64,000 nucleotides of DNA from Marinobacter sp. S6332 (GCF_023016045.1 NZ_JALKAP010000012.1:62001-126000); one strand, 5' to 3'; positions 49,066 to 57,170 are shown, numbered from the stretch's first letter. The notes: a model not told the origin generated them from the letters alone. Made by a program: numbers and translations.

Positions 49066-49092
49066 TAAGGCTTGCGACTATCTGGCCGTTAA
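49066..49092 (+). promoter_or_regulatory. sigma-28 (FliA) type promoter of cheV
   Basis: TAAG (49066–49069; three of four) and GCCGTTAA (49085–49092; seven of eight) are separated by exactly 15 bp. The -10 is identical to the one before flgM. It lies 108 bp before the cheV start. Confidence 0.65.
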
Positions 49093-49199
49093 ACAAGCAT
49101 ATTCGTTTGCGGATGACGTTATTACGTCGCCTCAATAACTTACCAATAAGTTACAGCAAAATGCGTGCCGGTAATTCCGGCCAATCAGGAGAGACTTCG

Positions 49200-50129
49200 A
49201 TGGCAGGCGTATTAGACAGTGTTAACAAGCGTACGCAGCTGGTCGGGCAGAACCGTCTTGAACTTCTTCTTTTCCGCCTGCGCGGGCGCCAAATATACGG
49301 CATCAACGTTTTTAAGGTGAAAGAGGTACTGCAATGCCCCAAGCTGTCTTCCATGCCGAACAGCCGGGCTGTAGTGCGCGGTGTCGCGCATACTCGAGGC
49401 GAGACTATTCCGGTTATTGATTTGGGCATGGCTATTGGTCTGCCCGGTATCCCTCAGGAAGAGCTGCCTAGCAGCTTCGTTATCATTACCGAATACAACC
49501 GTAAAACTCAGGGGTTTCTGGTAACCGGTGTAGACCGTATCCTGAATATGAACTGGGAGGATATCCTTCCACCCCCTAAGGGCGCAGGTAAGGATATTTA
49601 CCTTACGGCTGTTACTAAAATTGACGACAAACTTGCAGAGATCATCGATGTAGAGAAAATTCTTTCGGAAGTTGCTCCGCTTCGTGAGGATGTTACTGAA
49701 GCAATTTTGAGTAAGAGTGCAGAGAGAGTTCCAGGGCACCTACCGGTCCTTGTTGTGGATGACTCGGCAGTAGCACGCCGACAGATCGAAAGGTGTCTCA
49801 CTGCGATCGGTATGGAAGTGGTCATGCGAAATGACGGTAAACAAGCTTACGAATACTTAAAAGAAATCACGGCTGATGGCTCAAAAGCGACCGATCACTT
49901 CTCTCTGATTATTTCAGACGTGGAAATGCCCGAAATGGATGGGTACACACTGGTTACGCGAATCAAAGGCGATCCCGCCCTTAGTGACCTTTTTGTTATG
50001 CTCCATACCTCGTTGAGCGGCGTATTTAACAAGGCGATGGTCAAGAAGGTAGGGGCAGATGATTTTATGGCGAAATTCAGCCCGGATGAACTCGCCGAAC
50101 GAATCATGGAAATTATTGATCAGAACTGA
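49200..50129 (+). CDS. cheV: chemotaxis coupling protein CheV
   Basis: The 309-residue protein joins a CheW-like coupling domain (about 15–165; LELLLFRLRGRQIYGINVFKVKEV, VRGVAHTRGETIPVIDLG) to a receiver domain (about 180–309; LVVDDSAVARRQIE, phosphoacceptor in IISDVEMPEMDGYTL, lysine in DFMAKFSP). It links receptors to CheA and is itself phosphorylated for adaptation. ATG 49200 is chosen because AGGAGA lies upstream and MAGVLDSVNKRTQLVGQNRLE is a typical CheV start shown here only in part; the longer frame adds 31 unrelated residues. cheR follows after 40 bp. Confidence 0.93.
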   Translation: MAGVLDSVNKRTQLVGQNRLELLLFRLRGRQIYGINVFKVKEVLQCPKLSSMPNSRAVVRGVAHTRGETIPVIDLGMAIGLPGIPQEELPSSFVIITEYNRKTQGFLVTGVDRILNMNWEDILPPPKGAGKDIYLTAVTKIDDKLAEIIDVEKILSEVAPLREDVTEAILSKSAERVPGHLPVLVVDDSAVARRQIERCLTAIGMEVVMRNDGKQAYEYLKEITADGSKATDHFSLIISDVEMPEMDGYTLVTRIKGDPALSDLFVMLHTSLSGVFNKAMVKKVGADDFMAKFSPDELAERIMEIIDQN

Positions 50130-50169
50130 CATTTTACTCGCTGGGTAATCCACTTAAAACTGAGATCTA

Positions 50170-50997
50170 ATGAAAGCGGAAATTACGCCACAGGAATATG
50201 AAGCCTTCAAGTCGTTCCTGCAGGACGCGTGTGGTATTTTGCTGGGCGAAAACAAGCAATACCTCGTGAAAAGTCGGTTACGGCGGATTCTGGAGGAGAA
50301 CAGCCTCAACTCGTTGGGGGAGTTGCTTGAGTTTCTTAAGCGGCCGGGTAGGGGAAGCCTAAGGGAGGTGGTTATCGATGCGATGACCACGAACGAAACT
50401 CTCTGGTTTCGTGATAATCATCCGTTTCGCATCCTTCAGGAAAAACTGCTTCCTGAATTTGCGGCTCGCTCGCCAGCACCTCCTTTACGAATCTGGTCAG
50501 CTGCCTGCTCCACAGGACAAGAACCATACTCGGTTGGCATGATTGTGGATGAGTTCAGGCGCCAGAAACCTGGCAAGCTTCGGGATGTAAAGATAACGGC
50601 AACGGATATTTCGCGGAGCGTACTCGAGGTTGCTCGGCGTGGTGAATACGAGATGATTGCTATTGGAAGAGGTCTGTCGCCGGAGCGCCAGAAGCAATTT
50701 TTTACGCCTTCCGCTAGTGGCGGGTGGCAGATTCGTCCGCAGATTAAGAGCATGGTGGAGTTCAAGGAACTGAATCTTCTTGAGCGTTACATGCTTGGCA
50801 AGTTTGACATAGTCATGTGTCGCAACGTGCTGATTTATTTTTCTGCAGAGCTTAAAAAAGACATTCTTACTCGTATTCACGCAACACTTAATCCCGGTGG
50901 CTATTTGATTTTAGGTGCCTCGGAGTCACTGAACGGCTTGCCGGATCTTTATGAAATGGTCCAATGCCATCCGGGAATCATCTACAGGAAAAAATAA
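50170..50997 (+). CDS. cheR: chemotaxis protein methyltransferase CheR
   Basis: The 275-residue enzyme methylates receptor glutamates with SAM. The N-terminal helical domain (about 5–75) contains LKRPGRGSLREVVIDAMTTN, and the SAM-binding motif is RIWSAACSTGQEPYSVGM, near residue 107. Later motifs are KITATDISRSVLEVARRGEY and FDIVMCRNVLIYFS. All are intact. There is no C-terminal TPR extension. It pairs with cheV. Confidence 0.94.
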   Translation: MKAEITPQEYEAFKSFLQDACGILLGENKQYLVKSRLRRILEENSLNSLGELLEFLKRPGRGSLREVVIDAMTTNETLWFRDNHPFRILQEKLLPEFAARSPAPPLRIWSAACSTGQEPYSVGMIVDEFRRQKPGKLRDVKITATDISRSVLEVARRGEYEMIAIGRGLSPERQKQFFTPSASGGWQIRPQIKSMVEFKELNLLERYMLGKFDIVMCRNVLIYFSAELKKDILTRIHATLNPGGYLILGASESLNGLPDLYEMVQCHPGIIYRKK

Positions 50998-51000
50998 TCA

Positions 51001-52179
51001 ATGCCCTTTAATGTATGGGTGCTGGTTGCCGCTCAGGCGCTGGCCATGTGCACAGCGCCGTTTATCGTGTTTATCGGCAGTATTCAAGGACGCTTGCTTG
51101 CTCCAGCACCGGAATACGCCACTCTTCCCGTGGGTCTCGTTGTAGTCGGCACTGTTCTTGCCATTAAGCCTGCCACTTGGCTTATGGAAAGGTTAGGGCG
51201 TAAGCGGGTAATGCTGTTAGGCGCATCGATGGGCATGCTCGCAGGCTTGCTTGGTGCTCTGGCGTCTTGGCTTGCGCTATTCCCGCTGCTTTGCGCAGCC
51301 GCAGTTTTAGGCGGATCGGGTTTGGCAGTGGTACATCAGTACCGTTTTGCCGCCATGGAATCAGTGCCTGATAATATGGCAGGCTCGGCCGCTGCAAGAG
51401 TGCTGCTTGGCGGATTAGTTGCTGCTTGGCTTGGGCCTGAGATTGCCACGCTTGGTAACGAAGCGGGTACGGAGCACCCGTTTCTCGCAAGTTGGCTGGG
51501 CCTTGCGGGTGTCCAGTTGGCGGCACTGATAATACTAGGGCTAGGCTACCGGGCTCGGAGCGAGAGGGTGAGGGAGGCCCACGCTGACGGTGGTCGCCCT
51601 TTGAAGGAAATTCTTGCCAACCCCCTCATATGGGTGGCTATCAGTTCGGCAGCAATCGGCTATGCAGTTATGAGCTTCATCATGACAGCAACGCCCCTAA
51701 GTATGACTGAGATGGCCGGTCATGATCTGGATGCGGCCAAGCGGGTTATTCAGCTTCACATAATGGCCATGTATCTTCCTTCGCTCATTAGTGGCTGGCT
51801 TACCCGGGTTATTGGTATACCGGTGATGATGGCTGTGGGGCTTTTGGCCTATCTTGGCTGCATAATTTTAGCTGCCAGCGGTGTTAGCTTCCATCATTAC
51901 CTCTCTGCTCTGTTGCTGTTGGGCGTAGGCTGGAATTTCCTATTTGTGGGTGGCACTACCCTGTTGCCAAGTGGCTATACAGAGGCTGAGCGCTTTAGGG
52001 TACAAGGCCTCAACGATATATTTGTGTTTGGCTCTCAGGCCACAGCCGCCTTATCGGCTGGCGTTATTCTTTCCTGGTTAGGCTGGTCTTCATTAGTGAT
52101 GGTTGCTATACCCTTCGTCATTGTTCATGGAATACTGATGGCTGTTTGGCTGATTCGGAGAGAAGTCAGAATAAGGTAA
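51001..52179 (+). CDS. major facilitator superfamily transporter
   Basis: The 392-residue protein has about 12 hydrophobic helices and the MFS motif A-like loop MERLGRKRVMLLGASMG between helices 2 and 3. It begins 3 bp after the cheR stop, so it is likely translated from the same message, although nothing ties it functionally to chemotaxis. The N- and C-terminal halves are separated by a charged loop (RARSERVREAHADGGRP, about 185–200). Substrate unknown. In related genomes flagellar rod genes often follow cheR; here they do not. Confidence 0.85.
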   Translation: MPFNVWVLVAAQALAMCTAPFIVFIGSIQGRLLAPAPEYATLPVGLVVVGTVLAIKPATWLMERLGRKRVMLLGASMGMLAGLLGALASWLALFPLLCAAAVLGGSGLAVVHQYRFAAMESVPDNMAGSAAARVLLGGLVAAWLGPEIATLGNEAGTEHPFLASWLGLAGVQLAALIILGLGYRARSERVREAHADGGRPLKEILANPLIWVAISSAAIGYAVMSFIMTATPLSMTEMAGHDLDAAKRVIQLHIMAMYLPSLISGWLTRVIGIPVMMAVGLLAYLGCIILAASGVSFHHYLSALLLLGVGWNFLFVGGTTLLPSGYTEAERFRVQGLNDIFVFGSQATAALSAGVILSWLGWSSLVMVAIPFVIVHGILMAVWLIRREVRIR

Positions 52180-52222
52180 CAGTGTTTCATATATTTACAT
52201 TGCCATTGACAGGGCGCGCTTT

Positions 52223-52768
52223 ATGGTATTTTTCCGCAATACGGTGAGCTTATGTTTCACCCTTTCATGTATGTTGATGTTGGCGGGTTGCACCGGCGTG
52301 CCCAAGGGTATTGAGCCAGTGACTGGGTTGAATGCGGATCGATATTTAGGCAAGTGGTACGAAATTGCAAGGCTGGACCATTCATTCGAGGAGGGCCTTA
52401 GCCGTGTAACTGCGGACTACGAGCTGCAGGATGACGGGAGCATAAAAGTAACCAACAAAGGGTACGATGCCAAGGCTGGAGAATGGAGCATCGCTGAGGG
52501 AAGAGCCGTGTTTGTCGATAGCGAAAGCTCGGGGCATCTGAAAGTGTCATTTTTCGGCCCGTTCTATGCATCTTATGTGATTTTCGAGCTGGACACGGAC
52601 GAGTATCAGTACGCTTTCATTACCGGTTACAGCCGTGACTATTTGTGGTTTCTTTCAAGAACACCCGATGTGAGTGATGACGAGATTGTTCGATTTAAAA
52701 GCGTGGCTCAACGTGCGGGCTTTGATCTTGAAGAGCTTGTTATCGTTGACCATAGTCCAGTTAACTAA
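52223..52768 (+). CDS. blc: outer-membrane lipocalin Blc
   Basis: The 181-residue lipoprotein has a lipobox LMLAGC (Cys23, Thr at +2 so outer-membrane sorting) and the lipocalin motifs GKWYEIARLDHSFE (structurally conserved region 1) and FGPFYASYVIFELD. The C-terminal segment SRDYLWFLSRTPDVSDDEI matches bacterial Blc. It binds lysophospholipids or fatty acids and is linked to membrane stress. It is convergent with the cupin gene, 7 bp apart. Confidence 0.92.
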   Translation: MVFFRNTVSLCFTLSCMLMLAGCTGVPKGIEPVTGLNADRYLGKWYEIARLDHSFEEGLSRVTADYELQDDGSIKVTNKGYDAKAGEWSIAEGRAVFVDSESSGHLKVSFFGPFYASYVIFELDTDEYQYAFITGYSRDYLWFLSRTPDVSDDEIVRFKSVAQRAGFDLEELVIVDHSPVN

Positions 52769-52775
52769 AGCTCCG

Positions 52776-53429
52776 TTAAAAGGGCAGGTGGCCAGTTTTT
52801 ACCCATATGACGGTCTCTTGATCTACAAACGGATGGTGCTGGCTTAAGTGGGGGCTTCTTATCCAAGTGCCCTCAGGGTAGCGCCCGTGCTCGTCACAGA
52901 ATTCGCCTGAAAGAACGAATATTTCTTCTCCACCAAAGTGCCTGTGGGGCTGAAATTTCTCATTGGCTGGCCACTTAACGAGAGCAACATGTTCATGCTC
53001 AATTTCATGTAGCGGCATAACTTTGAGGCCGCCAATTCCCGGTAGCCAAGGGATGCTATTTGTATCTAGCCGCACAACGGATGAATCTTGTTCGCTGAAC
53101 TGGTGTAGTTTTACCAGCAGGGTGCAGCCAGATTTACTGAATGGTGAGTGCCCACTTCCGGGCGGATTTCTCAAGTAGGTACCAGCAGGATAGTCTCCGG
53201 TCTCATCTGAAAACACACCCTCAAGAACCAGTATTTCCTCGCCAAGAGGGTGTTCGTGTCGGCTAAACGAGGCGCCGGGCTCATAGCGAACAACACTGGT
53301 AGCGTGCCCACGCTCGGCATCCTCTCTGGCAAGAGGCTTTCGCGCGACACCGCTGGCTGGGCTGGGAAGCCATTCCTGTTCGCTGGTGCGGATGACCACC
53401 CTTTGGTCAAAATCCATATTCAGCATCAT
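52776..53429 (-). CDS. double-cupin protein, ChrR-cupin type
   Basis: The 217-residue protein contains two cupin repeats. Cupin 1 (about 50–100) has RHEHPLGEEILVLEGVFSDE with metal ligands His-His-Glu; cupin 2 (about 155–205) has PHRHFGGEEIFVLSGEFCDEHG. The spacing and the YPAGTYLRNPPGSGHSPFS style match the ChrR anti-sigma cupin family, but the N-terminal zinc-binding anti-sigma domain is absent, so sigma-factor control is not implied. Met1 or Met2 are both plausible starts; AGAGG lies just upstream. Role unknown. Confidence 0.78.
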   Translation of the reverse strand: MMLNMDFDQRVVIRTSEQEWLPSPASGVARKPLAREDAERGHATSVVRYEPGASFSRHEHPLGEEILVLEGVFSDETGDYPAGTYLRNPPGSGHSPFSKSGCTLLVKLHQFSEQDSSVVRLDTNSIPWLPGIGGLKVMPLHEIEHEHVALVKWPANEKFQPHRHFGGEEIFVLSGEFCDEHGRYPEGTWIRSPHLSQHHPFVDQETVIWVKTGHLPF

Positions 53430-53491
53430 GAGCCTCTACATAATAGATTGAGCCAGTTATTACGACGCAGTTGTGCAAGTGGATGCACAGG

Positions 53492-54022
53492 CTACTTTAT
53501 TAACATCTGAACATCGCGGAAGGCTGCGTGTTTGCAGTGTCGCATCCATTCGAACGCCACCATCTCAAGAGTAACAATACGTGCGCCGCTATCACTGAGC
53601 CGATCAAGAGCTACATCCCGATCGAACTCGTTCCGTGACCCAGTAGCATCAGCTACTACCCAAACCTTATAGCCTGCATCAATAAGGCTGAGAGCCGTCT
53701 GCATCATGCAAACATGGGTTTCGCAGCCAGCAATTACTACATGTTGCCGACCTTCGGGAAGGTGTTCAACAAGCCCATCGGGGCAAGCGTCGAAATGGTG
53801 CTTTGCCAATGTTTGGTGGCAAAGTTCTTTCACCGCCTCCACGTTTGGTCCCAGTTTTTCAGGTAGCTGCTCGGTGGCTAGAACGGGTACATCCAAAAGC
53901 CCGGCAATAGTGGCGAGGGTTACGCACCGGCTGACAACGTCTTGGCCGTGAGATATCGCTGGCATCAGCCTTTCCTGAACGTCGATCAGCAGCAAAGTGG
54001 ATTGTTCGGCCTTCATAAGCAT
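53492..54022 (-). CDS. isochorismatase-family cysteine hydrolase
   Basis: The 176-residue protein matches the YcaC-like branch of the isochorismatase superfamily. The catalytic triad is Asp14 (LLLIDVQERLM), Lys74 (LAKHHFDAC) and Cys105 (AGCETHVCMMQ). The family hydrolyses amides, imides or vinyl ethers; the substrate here is unknown. ATG 54022 has GGAG 10 bp upstream. The upstream 210 bp to tRNA-Ser holds the tRNA promoter. Confidence 0.86.
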   Translation of the reverse strand: MLMKAEQSTLLLIDVQERLMPAISHGQDVVSRCVTLATIAGLLDVPVLATEQLPEKLGPNVEAVKELCHQTLAKHHFDACPDGLVEHLPEGRQHVVIAGCETHVCMMQTALSLIDAGYKVWVVADATGSRNEFDRDVALDRLSDSGARIVTLEMVAFEWMRHCKHAAFRDVQMLIK

Positions 54023-54155
54023 GAGCGGTCTCCAGATAGGGTTAACCTATTGAACAGATTAGAAATGCCATGGTACTCGTAACCTCAGTGGCAAGCACCT
54101 TACAGACTATTATTGGCATAAACCGGATATTTTGCCGGGATTTATCCTAGAGGAG

Positions 54156-54184
54156 TTGCCAAGCGCGCCTAAAACCATTAAAGT
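54156..54184 (+). promoter_or_regulatory. candidate promoter of tRNA-Ser
   Basis: TTGCCA (54156–54161, five of six) and TAAAGT (54179–54184, four of six) are separated by 17 bp, about 40 bp before the tRNA. Confidence 0.45.
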
Positions 54185-54232
54185 TTGCGCCCTCAAATGA
54201 GCGACGATATTGCTGATTTGAAACAGGTTATT

Positions 54233-54323
54233 GGAGAGGTGGCCGAGTGGCTGAAGGCGCACGCCTGGAAAGTGTGTAAACGTTAATAGCGTTTCGAGGG
54301 TTCGAATCCCTCTCTCTCCGCCA
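54233..54323 (+). tRNA. tRNA-Ser (anticodon GGA)
   Basis: A class II tRNA with acceptor stem GGAGAGG pairing with TCTCTCC, anticodon loop CTGGAAA (anticodon GGA), a long variable arm (AAACGTTAATAGCGTTT region), T-loop GGTTCGAATC and encoded CCA at 54321–54323. Confidence 0.96.
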
Positions 54324-54329
54324 ATATTG

Positions 54330-54358
54330 AACCCCAGCAGGAATGCTGGGGTTTTTTA
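54330..54358 (+). terminator. intrinsic terminator of tRNA-Ser
   Basis: AACCCCAGCA and TGCTGGGGTT arms with a GGAA-type loop are followed by TTTTTATT, 6 bp after the tRNA. The stop codon of the truncated HAD gene lies inside its 3' flank. Confidence 0.88.
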
Positions 54359-54673
54359 TTGGGCACAATACCCGCCTTCATGGATATTTTGCGCCGGGGT
54401 GTCAGCATTTCCGACGTCTATCTGGTGGATGTTGGCTATCATCCGCAGTGCTCCCACTCCAAGCTCGCCAAAAGGTGAATAGATGCCTGATAGAGTCATT
54501 GTTTGGGAGTAGAGGATTAGCTGAGCGAACCACTCTCTTAGAATTCGTCTATCGCCGAAAATGCGAACAAACAAAGGTTCTAGTGTTGTTATATCAAGCA
54601 GCGTTTCGTTAACATCGAAAACGATAATTGACGGAAGTTTTTCGTGTGCCATGAGGTGTATTGCCTCGGTCAT
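54356..54673 (-). pseudogene. truncated type II haloacid dehalogenase (HAD) gene
   Basis: The 105-residue frame encodes only the first half of a type II haloacid dehalogenase. The HAD motif I nucleophile is present (IIVFDVNETLLD, Asp20), followed by the typical cap region LREWFAQLILYSQTMTLSG, but the frame loses similarity after ALRMIANIHQID and ends in the tRNA-Ser terminator flank. Motifs II to IV, needed for phosphoryl or dehalogenation chemistry, are absent; full proteins are about 220–240 residues. The missing half is not seen elsewhere in the window, so a deletion at the tRNA-Ser locus is inferred. Confidence 0.8.
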
Positions 54674-54692
54674 TACGGATTCAGTCCGATGT

Positions 54693-54708
54693 TTGAGTGA
54701 TCATCTGT
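54693..54708. promoter_or_regulatory. half-conserved TetR-type operator copy
   Basis: TTGAGTGATCATCTGT keeps the left half and centre of the consensus TTGAGTGATCACTCAA found elsewhere in this cluster. It lies 20 bp upstream of the truncated HAD gene, which suggests that gene once belonged to the same regulon. Confidence 0.45.
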
Positions 54709-54727
54709 CTTCTGACTGTAGCTGGAC

Positions 54728-54766
54728 TTGAATGAACGCTCAATATAAAATTGAGTAATCATTCAA
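54728..54766. promoter_or_regulatory. tandem operators before the TetR gene
   Basis: Two copies related to TTGAGTGATCACTCAA, at 54728–54743 (TTGAATGAACGCTCAA) and 54751–54766 (TTGAGTAATCATTCAA), flank a TATAAA hexamer at 54744–54749 that may be the -10 of the regulator gene. The outer arms ACTTGAATGA and TCATTCAAGT also form a larger inverted repeat. Autorepression is inferred. Confidence 0.6.
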
Positions 54767-54814
54767 GTTGTCACCGCGTCGCATCGCGGCCCTGGAAAAC
54801 ACTGGAAATGAATT

Positions 54815-55429
54815 ATGGCGCGCGCATCAATTCACAACAGGCAAGATTCGCTTGAGCGAGCTCTTCATCTTTTCTGGCAAAAGGGCTTTCATGCCACTTC
54901 GCTAAAAGATCTGGAAAAGGCTCTCGACATGCGGCCCGGCAGTATTTACGCCACCTTTGGCAGTAAGGATGGGCTTTTTCAGGAGGCGCTTGAGCGCTAT
55001 GCTCGCCTTGGTCTGGCAGAACTGGACCGCACGTTTCAAGCTTACGAATCACCCTTGGCAGGGCTGGCGGCCTACCTGCGCGCGCTCGGCGGGATTTGTG
55101 ATAAAGAGTTGCCAAGCCGGGCCTGTATGCTGGTAAAAAGCCTGTTGGAGCTTGGCGAACGAGAAAGCATTGCTCGGGATAAGGCTGAAGCGTTGCTGGC
55201 GGGTATGGAAGCACGCTTTGTTGATCGCTTTGCCGAAGCCAAGAAAGTTGGGGAGCTGGATAGCAGGCTTGATCCGGTTCTGCTTGGTCGACGGCTACAG
55301 GCTGAGATAATGGGGTTACGCGCATTTGCACAACGTGATGTAGATAGTGCAGCCGTGCATGCACTCGCGGAAGACATGGCACAGTCTCTGGAAGCGCTGC
55401 GCGCTGATGAGGTTGCAGAAATAGTCTGA
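54815..55429 (+). CDS. TetR-family transcriptional regulator
   Basis: The 204-residue regulator has an N-terminal TetR helix-turn-helix (about 10–55; ALHLFWQKGFHATSLKDLEKAL, recognition region SIYATFGSKDGLFQ) and a helical ligand domain with LPSRACMLVKSLLELGERE, similar to the C-terminal domain of AcrR-like repressors with a cysteine often used for electrophile sensing (Cys near 95 and 104). Palindromic operators lie before it and before the AhpD-like gene, so it probably controls itself and the neighbouring GST and AhpD-like genes. It faces the GST gene (convergent, 71 bp). Confidence 0.88.
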   Translation: MARASIHNRQDSLERALHLFWQKGFHATSLKDLEKALDMRPGSIYATFGSKDGLFQEALERYARLGLAELDRTFQAYESPLAGLAAYLRALGGICDKELPSRACMLVKSLLELGERESIARDKAEALLAGMEARFVDRFAEAKKVGELDSRLDPVLLGRRLQAEIMGLRAFAQRDVDSAAVHALAEDMAQSLEALRADEVAEIV

Positions 55430-55500
55430 TTGTTATTGCGTGCTCGCCTGCTCTCATTGCTAAATCGACTAAGAGCAGGCTTTCAACTCAGGTAGGGCGT

Positions 55501-56376
55501 TCAGACTGCCGTTTGTACGTCCAGCTTATCCTGAGTTCTCAGATCAAAATCTGATGCGTCATGGCGCTCGTGTAGTTGCTCAGAAGGTTTTCCAGAAGTG
55601 CGATTGACTATTCGACCACGCTGAACAGCAGGGCGGGCAAGGATTTCATTAGCCCAACGCCGGACATTCTTGTAGCTTTCGACTTGTAAGAACTCACTTG
55701 CACCGTAAGCCTCTCCCAGAACCAGATTTCCATACCAGGGCCAGGTGGCGATATCTGCAATGGAGTATTCGTCTCCACCTAGATATTTATGCTCTGCGAG
55801 CTCCCTATCCAATACATCCAGCTGACGTTTTACTTCCATCGTGAAACGATTGATCGGATATTCAAACTTTTCGGGCGCGTAAGCGAAGAAGTGACCGAAC
55901 CCACCTCCCAAATAAGGCGCTGAACCCTGCAGCCAGAACAACCAGTTCAGTACTTCGGTGCGAGCAGCTGGATCCTTTGGGAGAAAGTGTCCGAACTTTT
56001 CCGCCAGATAGAGAAGGATCGCTCCGCTTTCAAAAACCCGACTGCCGGTATCAGCATCAAACAGTGCCGGGATCTTTGAGTTTGGGTTTATTTCGACGAA
56101 GCCGGACGAAAATTGGTCGCCCTCGCCAATACGCATCAGATGGGCATCGTATTCTGCGCCGGTTTCACCTATGGCCAGTAACTCTTCGGCCATGATGGTG
56201 ACTTTTTGACCGTTAGGTGTAGCCAGTGAATAAATCTGCAAAGGGTGCTTACCATGCGGCAGCTTCGCCTTGTGTGTAGCACCTGCAATGGGGCGGTTGG
56301 TTTTGGCCCACTCTCCGCCATTTTCTGCGTCCCAAGTCCAAACGCGTGGAGGCTCATATTGATGGGTGTCCGACAT
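55501..56376 (-). CDS. yghU: glutathione S-transferase, YghU type
   Basis: The 291-residue protein matches YghU/Nu-class GSTs, which use two glutathiones and act as disulfide-bond reductases. Support: the long N-terminal extension (PPRVWTWDAENGGEWAKTNRP), the thioredoxin-like domain with IYSLATPNGQKVTIMAEEL, the glutathione-binding FESGAILLYLAEKFG segment and the C-terminal helical domain with DEYSIADIATWPW. ATG 56376 is preceded by AGGGA. It lies 83 bp after the AhpD-like gene on the same strand, and both are probably transcribed from the operator-bearing promoter at 57077–57101. Confidence 0.9.
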   Translation of the reverse strand: MSDTHQYEPPRVWTWDAENGGEWAKTNRPIAGATHKAKLPHGKHPLQIYSLATPNGQKVTIMAEELLAIGETGAEYDAHLMRIGEGDQFSSGFVEINPNSKIPALFDADTGSRVFESGAILLYLAEKFGHFLPKDPAARTEVLNWLFWLQGSAPYLGGGFGHFFAYAPEKFEYPINRFTMEVKRQLDVLDRELAEHKYLGGDEYSIADIATWPWYGNLVLGEAYGASEFLQVESYKNVRRWANEILARPAVQRGRIVNRTSGKPSEQLHERHDASDFDLRTQDKLDVQTAV

Positions 56377-56459
56377 GGTGCATTCCCTCGATCGAAAAAT
56401 AGATAAAGTACGAGTATGACGGAGCAGCCACTGAGAGCTGCCTCCGACTTACGGCGTGG

Positions 56460-57014
56460 TTAATCTGCCTTGTGCCACTCAAACTTCTGGAACGGCTTGT
56501 CTATCGGCGTGACAGCAAGGTGGTTAGTGTAGTTGCTGATAGTTTTCTGAGCTAAACCAAGGATAACCTCCAGAATCTGGCGCTTGGTGAATCCTGCTTC
56601 TAGAAACTCTGTCACAACACTATCGTCTACGTTGCCGCGGCCGCGCACGATGGCGAGGGTAAAGTTGCGTAGTGCCTCCAGTCGATCAGTAGGCAAGGGC
56701 GTTTCGTTACGCAGAGCCTCTGTGATGGCGTCATCAACGTTCATGTTCTTCGCGATGCCGGTGTGGGCAGGAACGCAATAATGGCAGGCATGCTCGACGT
56801 TGATGGTCTGCCATACTACTGTGGTTTCCTCATCATCAAAGCTGCTGTCCAGAAACAGCTGGTGGAGGCGTTGATAGCCTTCTAGCAGCCCGGGCGCTTC
56901 TGCCATGACCGCATGCAAGCTCGGTATCATGCCAAAAGATTTGAGAGAGGTGTCCAGCAGTTCCTGACTCTTTTCCGGAGCACTTTCTTTGTTGTGAAGG
57001 GTAAAGTCGGCCAT
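56460..57014 (-). CDS. carboxymuconolactone decarboxylase/AhpD-family protein
   Basis: The 184-residue helical protein carries the AhpD redox motif C-x2-C-x3-H (Cys77, Cys80, His84 in HACHYCVPAHTG), typical of peroxidase-coupled or thiol-redox members of the carboxymuconolactone decarboxylase superfamily. Decarboxylase activity is not implied. GAGGAG lies 8 bp before ATG 57014. It leads a likely operon with the YghU-type GST, and three operator copies lie 60–170 bp upstream, consistent with control by the nearby TetR protein. Confidence 0.86.
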   Translation of the reverse strand: MADFTLHNKESAPEKSQELLDTSLKSFGMIPSLHAVMAEAPGLLEGYQRLHQLFLDSSFDDEETTVVWQTINVEHACHYCVPAHTGIAKNMNVDDAITEALRNETPLPTDRLEALRNFTLAIVRGRGNVDDSVVTEFLEAGFTKRQILEVILGLAQKTISNYTNHLAVTPIDKPFQKFEWHKAD

Positions 57015-57076
57015 AGAGTAGCTCCTCGTATTTAGGCGGATTTAATTTGGATCGCTTTGATTGAAGTGCAGCGACT

Positions 57077-57101
57077 AAATTGAGCGATCACTCAATTTTA
57101 T
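57077..57101 (-). promoter_or_regulatory. operator overlapping the -10 of the AhpD-like gene
   Basis: Arms AAATTGAG and CTCAATTT form a 22-bp dyad (57077–57098) with a single mismatch around GATC. On the minus strand it overlaps TAAAAT (57096–57101), a likely -10 with a weak TTGGTT -35 16 bp away. A repressor bound here would block the AhpD–GST promoter. Confidence 0.6.
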
Positions 57102-57138
57102 GCGCAGCTAGTCGACAACCAATTCGATGGCAGACGAT

Positions 57139-57170
57139 AACTTAACTTGAGTGATCACTCAAGTTAAGTT
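57139..57170. promoter_or_regulatory. perfect 32-bp palindromic operator
   Basis: The 32 bases from 57139 to 57170 are a perfect inverted repeat with core TTGAGTGATCACTCAA. A degenerate further copy starts at about 57170 (TTGAACAATCACTCAG). The core matches the sites before the TetR gene, so a shared regulator is inferred. Confidence 0.7.

Noticed and set aside
52776..53429. ChrR-type anti-sigma factor
   Set aside because: Only the cupin part is present; the N-terminal zinc-binding anti-sigma domain and an adjacent ECF sigma factor gene are missing.
54233..54323. Active integrative element at tRNA-Ser
   Set aside because: No integrase gene and no second copy of the tRNA 3' end were seen in the window; only the truncated HAD gene hints at a past event.
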